Assembly: GCA_013153415.1 (NCBI GenBank)
Contig: JAADEO010000149.1
Coordinates: 1 to 15,266 of the forward strand
Length of the DNA: 15,266 nucleotides
DNA from: Deltaproteobacteria bacterium
GTDB taxonomy: Bacteria > Desulfobacterota > Anaeroferrophillalia > Anaeroferrophillales > Tharpellaceae
Direction of reading: 5' to 3'
The notes under the pieces are model-generated. The model ran no database searches. It was not told where the DNA came from and saw only the letters and a list, made by a program, of their open reading frames with translations. The position numbers were made by a program, and so were the translations under genes. Positions 9,792 through 15,266 of this stretch are shown here, one piece after another; the first letter of the stretch is position 1, and each line of letters opens with the position of its first letter.

Positions 9792-10321
9792 GTTTTCTGC
9801 TTACCGGCCGGGTAGCCGAGTTGCTGCGGGGAAAAAAGGGTTCGGCGCCGCCGGGTTCCGATGTCGATTTTGACCCGGCCTTTTTCGATGATCAGAGGAT
9901 GCAGATCGAGCGGTCGCGGGGCCGGAGATTTGAGCACGCTGCCGTCGCGGGAAAAGCTCGAGGCGTGGCAGGGGCAGGTGAAAATCTTCCGTTCCCGGTC
10001 CCAGGTTACGGCGCAGCCCAAGTGGGTGCACCTCCTCGACAGGGCCAGGAAACCGCCGTCGGCAAAGCGGTTGAGGTAGAACTCTCCCCGGCGAACCAGG
10101 GTGACCGAGTCCGGAGCGAAATCCTCCACCGGCCCGACATCGATGAAAACCGGGATCGGACTTTTCTTGCGGCGGCTGCCGGAAAGAAGAAAATAGATGC
10201 TGGCACCGAGAAACTGCGCCAGGACGAGCAGGCCCGCTCCGCGCCAGAGACGCCTCATGAAATTGCGCCGTCCGTTGGCAGAGCCGGGTGGTGGTGTCGA
10301 TTTTTCGGTTCGGGTTCGCAT
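9788..10321 (-). CDS. Rieske [2Fe-2S] protein of a cytochrome bc-type complex
   Basis: The 177-residue protein (from ATG 10321) carries the two Rieske boxes. Box 1 is Cys98-Thr-His100-Leu-Gly-Cys103 and box 2 is Cys116-Pro-Cys118-His119. Cys98, His100, Cys116 and His119 should bind the cluster, and Cys103-Cys118 should form the disulfide. The N-terminus has RR-N-F-M (Arg18-Arg19) before a single hydrophobic helix (about 30-47), consistent with Tat export and retention as a membrane anchor. The start is ambiguous. A longer frame from TTG 10336 overlaps the cytochrome b stop by 4 bases (182 residues), but ATG 10321 has GAGAG at 10327-10331 five bases upstream and is preferred. The gene lies between cytochrome b and the octahaem cytochrome, and its stop overlaps the latter's start. 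Confidence 0.95.
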   Translation of the reverse strand: MRTRTEKSTPPPGSANGRRNFMRRLWRGAGLLVLAQFLGASIYFLLSGSRRKKSPIPVFIDVGPVEDFAPDSVTLVRRGEFYLNRFADGGFLALSRRCTHLGCAVTWDRERKIFTCPCHASSFSRDGSVLKSPAPRPLDLHPLIIEKGRVKIDIGTRRRRTLFSPQQLGYPAGKQKT

Positions 10322-10332
10322 TTCCACTCTCG

Positions 10333-11370
10333 TCAAAACGGCCAGACCAGCTCCATGCCGGGACCCCGCAGGAAGAGCCCGGTGCCGGTGAGTATTAAAA
10401 ACCCGCCCAGCAGGGTGTAGAAGAGCCCCGTGATCCCGCGCTGGACGACCGGGTTTTCCGGGTCGGCCAGGGGGAAAAGCACCAGGAACATGACGACCAG
10501 CAGGGGCAGGGCCAGGATCGCCGTGGTCGGGTTGGTATGGATGAGAAGTTCCTGGAAACCGATGAAATACCAGGGCGCCCTGACAGATGCCGGGGTCAGG
10601 GCGGGGTTGGCCGGGCTCCCGATGGGGGCATCGAAGAAGATCGCGGCGTAGACCAGGAGGCAGAGGATGATGGCCGCGGCGGCTTTTTCCCGGATGAAGA
10701 GATGCGGGTCGGCCGCCAGTTTTTCCGGTTTTTCGCCTGGCCTGCCGGAGGATTTGAGGAGAAGACCGCCGGCCCGGCGAATCTGCCAGAAATGCCAGAG
10801 CATGAGGACTGCAAGCCCCGCCGGCAGGACAGTGCTGTGCAGAGTGTGAAAGAGATGCAGGGTGGCGGGGCCGACCTCGCTGCCGCCCCGGGCCGCTTCG
10901 AGCAGGAACGGTCCGAGGCCGGGCAGGTAGCCGAGCATCGCCGTGGTGATGGTTACGGCCCAGTAGGAGCGCTGGTCCCAGGGCAGGAGATAGCCGCTGA
11001 AATTGGCCAGCAGGACCAGAAACAGTAGTCCCAGGCCGATCAGCCAGTTGCGGTAGCGCTCCTGCCGGTATGCGGCACGACCGAAGACCCTGAGCAGGTG
11101 GAGAACGACGATTACGACCAGGGCGTGACCGGTCCAGTGGTGCAGGTTGTGAAACAGCCGGCCGCAGAAAACCTCGTTGTTGAGATGGGTAATCGAAACC
11201 GGGGCCCCGGCCGGGGTCGGCCGGTAGAAGAAATTGAGCAGCAGTCCGGTAGTCAGCTGCACGACGACCATCAGGACGGCGGCCCCTCCCAGTCCCCAGG
11301 TGAGGCGGAAACGCAGGGCGCTGGCCGGCACCGTTTGCGGCCGGGTATGGAGCAGAAGGCCTTTCTTCAA
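10333..11370 (-). CDS. Cytochrome b (b6 plus subunit IV-like, single polypeptide)
   Basis: The 345-residue membrane protein oxidises quinol and holds two haems b. Likely ligands are His77 and His91 on helix B and His178 and His193 on helix D. The helix D spacing of 15 is the cytochrome b6 type rather than the bc1 type. About seven membrane helices are visible (roughly 24-47, 80-97, 108-130, 180-197, 230-247, 284-300, 312-333), as in b6 fused to a subunit IV-like part. GYLLPWDQ (126-133) belongs to the Qo region. The usual PEWY motif is replaced by APWY (265-268), losing the Glu implicated in proton transfer. The TTG at 11370 is the earliest possible start, with only a weak GGTGA upstream; GTG at 11331 would shorten the N-terminus by 13 residues. 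It is followed directly by the Rieske gene. Confidence 0.96.
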   Translation of the reverse strand: MKKGLLLHTRPQTVPASALRFRLTWGLGGAAVLMVVVQLTTGLLLNFFYRPTPAGAPVSITHLNNEVFCGRLFHNLHHWTGHALVVIVVLHLLRVFGRAAYRQERYRNWLIGLGLLFLVLLANFSGYLLPWDQRSYWAVTITTAMLGYLPGLGPFLLEAARGGSEVGPATLHLFHTLHSTVLPAGLAVLMLWHFWQIRRAGGLLLKSSGRPGEKPEKLAADPHLFIREKAAAAIILCLLVYAAIFFDAPIGSPANPALTPASVRAPWYFIGFQELLIHTNPTTAILALPLLVVMFLVLFPLADPENPVVQRGITGLFYTLLGGFLILTGTGLFLRGPGMELVWPF

Positions 11371-11393
11371 AAGAGTGTCACCGGTTTCGGGGT

Positions 11394-12932
11394 TCAGGTG
11401 CGGGGTTCACGCTTGCGCCGGCGGCTCATCCAGCCCAGGATTCCGGTAGCGAGGATCGTGAGCAGGGCCAGGCCGCCGGTGGGGATGATGAACCAGTACA
11501 GGGGGCCCAGGTACTCTTCGAAAATGCGGCCGTTGTGCAATTCGAAGAGCGCGTTCCAGAGCGAGATCCGGCTTTGCGAACTGATCGCCGCCGGCATTTC
11601 CGGGCGCAGCCAGTTGTCCTGGCGCAGGGACTTGAGGCCCTCGTCGTAATCGGCGACCAGCAAGGGCTTGTTGTCGAAGATCGCAACCCCGGTTACCAGC
11701 AGGGGACGGCCCCAGTCCGGAACACCGAGCTTGGACCTGCTTCTCAGCTGGATGACGATTCCCTCCCGCGTATTCCAGAGATAGAGGCCGCTGAAGGAGC
11801 CGATCAGCAGGCTGTCATTATCGAGGGTTTTGAACACCGTGGCTCCCATGGCGTGGATCGGTACGGCATCGGGAATGTGGATAAAGGCCGCCGAGCCGTC
11901 GGCCGGACCGGCGAACAAGCCCTGGCGGGTGGCGAGCACCAGTTTCTTCTTGCCCGGCATCCAGGTGGCCCGCTGGATGCGTCCGGCCCAGGGGTTTTCG
12001 GGGTCGAGTTCCGGCATCCAGGCGGCCGGAACGCTGAAATTGACGATTGCGATCAGCAGGGGCGGGCGGACCAGCATGCCGCTCAGGGTCGTGACCGCGA
12101 TCAGCAGGGCCATGGCGATACCGAGTTTCAGGTGCCAGCGGTAATTGAAGGCGAAGAACCTGCCGGAGAGCCGGGTAGCCTTGCGGGCTTTGCGCCGCCA
12201 CTTGACATACCAGACCAGGAGTCCCGAAAGCGAGAGAAAGAGGAGAGCCAGGCCGATAATATCGACGCCCAGGCGTCCCGGCAGCCCCCAGAGCGAACCG
12301 TCGTGGAGCTTGAGCAGCCAGCGGAAAAGGGGTACCCGGGGAGGTCGTTTCTCTTTGCGGGGCAGCGGCAGGGGCCGGAAAACCGGAGGTTCCTCATCCA
12401 ACCGAGCCTGGTAAGCGGCACTGTCGGTAAAGGCCAGGACACGGTCTTCGACCTGGATAACATCAACCACGCTGCGACCGGCGAAAAATCTGTCGCCCAG
12501 GGCCTGCCAGGAGTTTTGCTGCCAGCGAAAAAGCCCTGCCCGGGTGCCGGCGTAGAGCGTTTCTTGCCCGGCATGGCGGGCAAGCAGCAGGCTGAAAGTA
12601 TCCTGCTCGTAGGGGGTGCGGGGAAAACCTCGGCGCAGGGGGCTGAAGGTTTTGCCCTGGTCGAGACTGCGCCAGACGCCCTCCTTGCCTCCGACATAGA
12701 GGAGGTTGTCATCAATGCCGGAGAAGACCGCGTCGCGCCAACTCATCCGGTTCCAGTTGACATACTGGTAATTGGCCGGCATGAGCTGGTTGGGGAGGGA
12801 GTATGGTTTAAGGATCTGCGGATGGTTCAGCAGAACGCCGCTGACCGCCATCCAGACGCAGAACGCCAGAGCCAGGAGCCCGGTATATTTATGCAGGGCC
12901 GGAAACAGCCGCTGCCGGAATTTTTTTTTCAA
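11394..12932 (-). CDS. PepSY-TM-like membrane protein with two beta-propeller-like periplasmic insertions; possible di-haem b protein
   Basis: The 512-residue protein has four predicted membrane helices (about 15-37, 219-243, 264-288, 475-501) and appears to consist of two similar halves. Each half has a His at the edge of its first helix (His14, His267), then a periplasmic segment, then a conserved LHDG or LHNG sequence (His210, His466) leading into the second helix. The periplasmic segments contain propeller-like strands such as LLYVGGKEGVWRSLDQGKTF (78-97) and LYAGTRAGLFRW (126-137). PepSY-TM proteins include the ferric-siderophore reductase FoxB, which binds haem between such helices, so haem b binding is a reasonable inference. 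The TTG start at 12932 has AGGA six bases upstream (12939-12942). It is followed by cytochrome b after 23 bases. I assign it to the PepSY-TM superfamily with moderate confidence; the specific function is unknown. Confidence 0.82.
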   Translation of the reverse strand: MKKKFRQRLFPALHKYTGLLALAFCVWMAVSGVLLNHPQILKPYSLPNQLMPANYQYVNWNRMSWRDAVFSGIDDNLLYVGGKEGVWRSLDQGKTFSPLRRGFPRTPYEQDTFSLLLARHAGQETLYAGTRAGLFRWQQNSWQALGDRFFAGRSVVDVIQVEDRVLAFTDSAAYQARLDEEPPVFRPLPLPRKEKRPPRVPLFRWLLKLHDGSLWGLPGRLGVDIIGLALLFLSLSGLLVWYVKWRRKARKATRLSGRFFAFNYRWHLKLGIAMALLIAVTTLSGMLVRPPLLIAIVNFSVPAAWMPELDPENPWAGRIQRATWMPGKKKLVLATRQGLFAGPADGSAAFIHIPDAVPIHAMGATVFKTLDNDSLLIGSFSGLYLWNTREGIVIQLRSRSKLGVPDWGRPLLVTGVAIFDNKPLLVADYDEGLKSLRQDNWLRPEMPAAISSQSRISLWNALFELHNGRIFEEYLGPLYWFIIPTGGLALLTILATGILGWMSRRRKREPRT

Positions 12933-12969
12933 CTCTTTTCCTGTCCGCCGTCGATGGCGCCCGAAGTTG

Positions 12970-13746
12970 TCAGCAGAAGGTCCAGCCGCCGTCGATACTC
13001 AGGGCCTGGCCGGTGATGCACTGGGCTTCGTCGCCGGTCAGGTAGTAAGCCAGGGCGGCGATCTCTTCGGGACTGGCCATCTTCTTGAGCGGCTGGTTCT
13101 TCAGCAGAACCTGTTCCGGGACCTCATCCTCGCTGATGTCGTACTGCCGGGCCAGATCGGTGATCTGTTTCTGGACCAGGGGAGTCAGGACGTAGCCGGG
13201 GCAGATGGCGTTGGCGGTGATATTCCATTCCGCCAGTTCACAAGCCATGACCTTGGTGAACCCGATAATCCCGTGCTTGGCCGAGACGTAAGCGCACTTC
13301 CAGGGGGAAGGAGCCTTGCCATGGGCCGAAGAGATGTTGATGATCCGGCCCCAGCCCTTCTCTTTCATATGGGGAACGCAGGCCTTGGTGCAGAGGAAAG
13401 TGCCGGTCAGCATGATCGAGAGCAGCTGGTTCCACTTTTCGAGCGGAAAATCCTCGATCCTGCTGATGAACTGGAGACCGGCATTGTTGACGATGATGTC
13501 GGCCGAGCTGAAACTGGAGACGGTTTTTTCGACCATCGCCTCGACGCTTTCTTCGCTGGCGACGTCACAGACCACAGCCAGGGCTTGGCCGCCGGCGGCG
13601 TTGATTTCGGCCGCGGTTTCGGCGGCCGCTTTTTCGTTGAGATCGGCGATTACGACCTTGGCCTTCCTCGCGGCCAGGTGGCGGGCGATGGCTTTGCCGA
13701 TGCCGCTGCCGGCCCCGGTGATGATGGCGGTTTTGTTGTCGAGCAT
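12970..13746 (-). CDS. bdhA: D-3-hydroxybutyrate dehydrogenase (short-chain dehydrogenase)
   Basis: The 258-residue enzyme is a classical short-chain dehydrogenase that oxidises D-3-hydroxybutyrate to acetoacetate with NAD. The cofactor motif TGAGSGIG (10-17), NNAG (87-90) and the catalytic Ser140, Tyr153 and Lys157 are present. Gln92, His142, Lys150 and Gln194 sit at the positions that bind the carboxylate of hydroxybutyrate in the Pseudomonas enzyme, which makes this assignment much more specific than general SDR membership. Length and the ending DGGWT also fit. The ATG at 13746 has GAGG (13753-13756) six bases upstream. The gene lies 71 bases after the alpha/beta hydrolase and 37 bases before the PepSY-like gene, all on one strand. 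It may supply NADH from hydroxybutyrate, or from stored polyhydroxybutyrate, to the respiratory genes downstream. Confidence 0.96.
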   Translation of the reverse strand: MLDNKTAIITGAGSGIGKAIARHLAARKAKVVIADLNEKAAAETAAEINAAGGQALAVVCDVASEESVEAMVEKTVSSFSSADIIVNNAGLQFISRIEDFPLEKWNQLLSIMLTGTFLCTKACVPHMKEKGWGRIINISSAHGKAPSPWKCAYVSAKHGIIGFTKVMACELAEWNITANAICPGYVLTPLVQKQITDLARQYDISEDEVPEQVLLKNQPLKKMASPEEIAALAYYLTGDEAQCITGQALSIDGGWTFC

Positions 13747-13817
13747 GTTGCACCTCTTTTGGGCAGAAGGTTCAGATGATTCCGGATTTTGTTCGTGGCT
13801 GGCTGCGGTTCCTGTTT

Positions 13818-14663
13818 CTAGTCGGAATTCAGGAATGAGAGAATCGCGGCCACCGTTTTTTCGGCTCCGGGTCCGAAGAGCATGGTCATGTGGTTGCCGG
13901 GAACCTCGACATAACGTCCGTCGGCGACGGCGTTGACGGTTTCCAGGGCCAACTCTTTCGGCAGTACCGGGGCGGTGCCCGGCAGGCCAAAGGGTCCGGG
14001 GGCGTTGACCAGCAGCAAGGGCTGCCTGAGGGCGGCCAGGTGCTGGTGCCAGTTCTCCATCATCACCGCTCCCGCTGCAGCGATGATCGCTTCAGGCCGG
14101 GCCTGGGGGGTGACGCTGCCGTCGGGGTTGATGGCGACATCGGCCCGGTAGTAGTTTTCGATCAGGGGGTCCCACCAGTCATGATAGAAAGGCAGGTTTT
14201 TCATGGCCTCCAGATAGCTTTCCCAGGAAGGCAGGACCTGGCCGAGGCGTTCAACCGACGGTTTTATCAGCTCCATGGTGTTGGGATGCATGCTGGCGGC
14301 CGCGTCGATGACCACCAGCCGGGGAAAACGCTCGGGGTGGGTGGCGCCCAGGTAGATGGTCAGCAGGCCGCCGAAGGAGTGTCCGCCGAGAAAAGCCTGT
14401 TCGATCTCCAGGGCATCCATGAAACCGATGATGTCGGCGGCATGATCAGCCATGCTGTAGCCGGTGGGTGGTTTGTCGCTCAGTCCCCGGCCTCTCAGGT
14501 CGAGGGCCAGGACCCGTCGGGCCGGGCTCAGGCCGGCTTCGATGTAGCCGTCGAAGGAGTGGGCGTTGGCAGTCAGGCCCGGCATCAGGATCAGGGCCGG
14601 TTCTGGGCCGGGATGGTCGAGGTAATGCAGTTTCAGGCCGTTGGCGGTGATGAATTTCCCCAC
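13818..14663 (-). CDS. Alpha/beta hydrolase
   Basis: The 281-residue protein has the alpha/beta-hydrolase fold: an MPGL oxyanion-hole segment (27-30), LDLRGRGLSDKP (54-65), the nucleophile elbow GHSFG with Ser96, and a late His258 in GNHMTM. The usual acid after strand 7 is replaced by a VNAPG segment (219-223), so Asp120 at the end of strand 6 is the likely catalytic acid. No signal peptide is seen. The GTG start at 14663 has AGGAGG (14669-14674) five bases upstream, a strong site. It is the first gene after the promoter at 14725-14753 and precedes bdhA by 71 bases. The neighbour suggests an ester or hydroxyalkanoate oligomer substrate, but the family hydrolyses many compounds and the substrate is not known. 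Confidence 0.9.
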   Translation of the reverse strand: MGKFITANGLKLHYLDHPGPEPALILMPGLTANAHSFDGYIEAGLSPARRVLALDLRGRGLSDKPPTGYSMADHAADIIGFMDALEIEQAFLGGHSFGGLLTIYLGATHPERFPRLVVIDAAASMHPNTMELIKPSVERLGQVLPSWESYLEAMKNLPFYHDWWDPLIENYYRADVAINPDGSVTPQARPEAIIAAAGAVMMENWHQHLAALRQPLLLVNAPGPFGLPGTAPVLPKELALETVNAVADGRYVEVPGNHMTMLFGPGAEKTVAAILSFLNSD

Positions 14664-14668
14664 TGTTT

Positions 14669-14674
14669 CCTCCT
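14669..14674 (-). promoter_or_regulatory. Ribosome binding site supporting the GTG start of the hydrolase
   Basis: On the minus strand AGGAGG lies five bases before the GTG at 14663, a near-perfect Shine-Dalgarno that decides this non-ATG start. Confidence 0.85.
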
Positions 14675-14701
14675 TCGCCGGTTGTTTCCTTCATCAAACT
14701 G

Positions 14702-14723
14702 TATGCTTTTGGTATGGTTTTGG
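14702..14723. repeat. Tandem 11-bp direct repeat beside the promoter, candidate operator
   Basis: TATGCTTTTGG (14702-14712) is followed directly by TATGGTTTTGG (14713-14723), differing at one base. The pair is bracketed by two copies of CTGTAT at 14699-14704 and 14724-14729. The repeats cover the expected transcription start and initially transcribed region of the minus-strand promoter, where a bound repressor would block initiation. Confidence 0.5.
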
Positions 14724-14724
14724 C

Positions 14725-14753
14725 TGTATACTACTTCCCGCGCGATTAAGCAA
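14725..14753 (-). promoter_or_regulatory. Sigma70-type promoter of the hydrolase-bdhA-cytochrome gene run
   Basis: On the minus strand TTGCTT (14753-14748) and TATACA (14730-14725) are separated by exactly 17 bases. The predicted transcription start is near 14718, giving a leader of about 55 bases before the GTG at 14663. No other equally good promoter was seen between here and the octahaem cytochrome gene, which supports one long transcript. Confidence 0.65.
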
Positions 14754-14824
14754 CCCAAGAATCGAAGGTGCAGAGCGTCAGGGGCGAACTGTTTTCCGGA
14801 AGCGGCCGGAGGGGGCGGTTTTTT

Positions 14825-15266
14825 CTACCAGAGATACCAGCTGCCGGTGAAATAGATATACAGCCCCAGGCCGATATTGGTCACGGCATGGGCGACGACC
14901 GGGGTCAGCAGGTCCCGGCGGCTGATCATCAGCCCGGCCATCAGGGCTCCGTAGACGATGGCAGCCAGCCATTCATGGGGGTGGTGCCCGGCGGCAAAGA
15001 TCAGGGTCGAGATGATTACCGCGTTCCACGACCAGGTGGCCGGGGAAAGATCGTTGATCGATTTCTCCTCCAGGACCTGGCCCAAAGGATCGGCGGCCTG
15101 TTCCCGCCGGCTGGCTTCCCACTGGAGGATGAAACGGAAGATAAAGCCCCGCATCAGGAGTTCTTCGAAGACCGGAACCAGGAGTCCGGCCGCGGCCAGG
15201 TGGAGGCCGAAAGCGATCGGGGGCCAGGGGGTTCCCGAGCCGGTATCGGCAAAAGGCCGGACCAGG
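14825..15266 (-). CDS. CPBP-family intramembrane protein, C-terminal part (5' end outside window)
   Basis: The frame enters at the right edge and ends with TAG at 14825-14827; about 146 residues are present. It contains the three CPBP (CAAX protease and bacteriocin-processing) motifs: EELLMRGF, with the Glu pair and Arg (encoded at about 15143-15166); a helix with FAAGHHPHEW carrying the second-motif His; and TPVVAHAVTN near the C-terminus with the third His. Several hydrophobic helices surround them. Family members are membrane metalloproteases, some of which cleave prenylated proteins or protect against bacteriocins; the target here is unknown. An ATG at 15154 lies inside the first motif and cannot be the true start. 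It is separated by 160 bases from the hydrolase gene downstream on the same strand. Confidence 0.88.
   Translation of the reverse strand, partial: LVRPFADTGSGTPWPPIAFGLHLAAAGLLVPVFEELLMRGFIFRFILQWEASRREQAADPLGQVLEEKSINDLSPATWSWNAVIISTLIFAAGHHPHEWLAAIVYGALMAGLMISRRDLLTPVVAHAVTNIGLGLYIYFTGSWYLW

Noticed and set aside
8880..9815. 311-codon open frame on the plus strand
   Set aside because: Antisense to the octahaem cytochrome, whose eight CxxCH motifs establish the coding strand.
12945..12998. Repeated CCGCCGTCGAT just after and within the end of bdhA
   Set aside because: Only 11 bases in two copies, one of them coding for the conserved IDGG of bdhA; probably chance in G+C-rich DNA.
11535..13016. 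493-codon open frame on the plus strand
   Set aside because: Antisense shadow of the PepSY-like gene that also runs into bdhA; no recognisable domain or ribosome binding site.
14779..14826. CCGG hairpin followed by a T run on the plus strand, as a possible terminator
   Set aside because: The stem is only four pairs and is separated from the T run; no plus-strand gene precedes it, and on the minus strand the run precedes the hairpin.

Overview
The window is a dense piece of a high-GC bacterial chromosome. Gene content suggests a Desulfuromonadota/Geobacter-type deltaproteobacterium: a DUF2520 gene followed by dnaG and rpoD, an rsmB-rpe pair, and a quinol-oxidising cytochrome b/Rieske module with a large multiheme cytochrome c. 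The lineage is inferred from gene content and order; nothing here fixes the species. I see no insertion sequence, phage gene, CRISPR array or plasmid function.

Region by region. (1) Positions 1-4234, plus strand, hold the housekeeping run: the end of a DUF2520 Rossmann-like protein, dnaG (overlapping it by 4 bases) and rpoD. (2) Positions 4231-6326, minus strand, hold rsmB followed by rpe; rpe ends tail to tail with rpoD with a 4-base overlap. (3) Positions 6330-6590 hold a tRNA-Thr(CGU) gene with a strong intrinsic terminator. (4) Positions 6668-7492, plus strand, hold a single ferredoxin-nitroreductase fusion whose first cluster motif has Asp in place of one Cys. (5) Positions 14753 down to 7509, minus strand, form one long gene run: alpha/beta hydrolase, 3-hydroxybutyrate dehydrogenase, PepSY-type membrane protein, b6-type cytochrome b, Rieske protein, and an octaheme cytochrome c with HEAT-like and TPR segments. 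The gaps are 71, 37, 23 and 11 bases, then a 4-base overlap. A good sigma70-like promoter with a tandem repeat on its downstream side precedes the hydrolase. (6) Positions 14825-15266, minus strand, hold the C-terminal part of a CPBP (CAAX-protease-like) membrane protein that runs off the right edge.

The most interesting part is the four-gene electron-transfer module at 12932-7509. Cytochrome b and the Rieske protein are the core of a bc-type complex. No cytochrome c1 or f gene is present, and the next gene, translationally coupled to the Rieske gene, encodes an eight-haem periplasmic cytochrome. The first gene of the module encodes a membrane protein that looks internally duplicated, with four membrane-proximal His in two matching pairs separated by beta-propeller-like periplasmic insertions; it could be an additional di-haem b protein. 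Cytochrome b has APWY where the quinol-oxidation site normally reads PEWY. Together they suggest a non-canonical menaquinol:multihaem cytochrome oxidoreductase. The upstream 3-hydroxybutyrate dehydrogenase and hydrolase could feed electrons to the same chain or may simply share a promoter.
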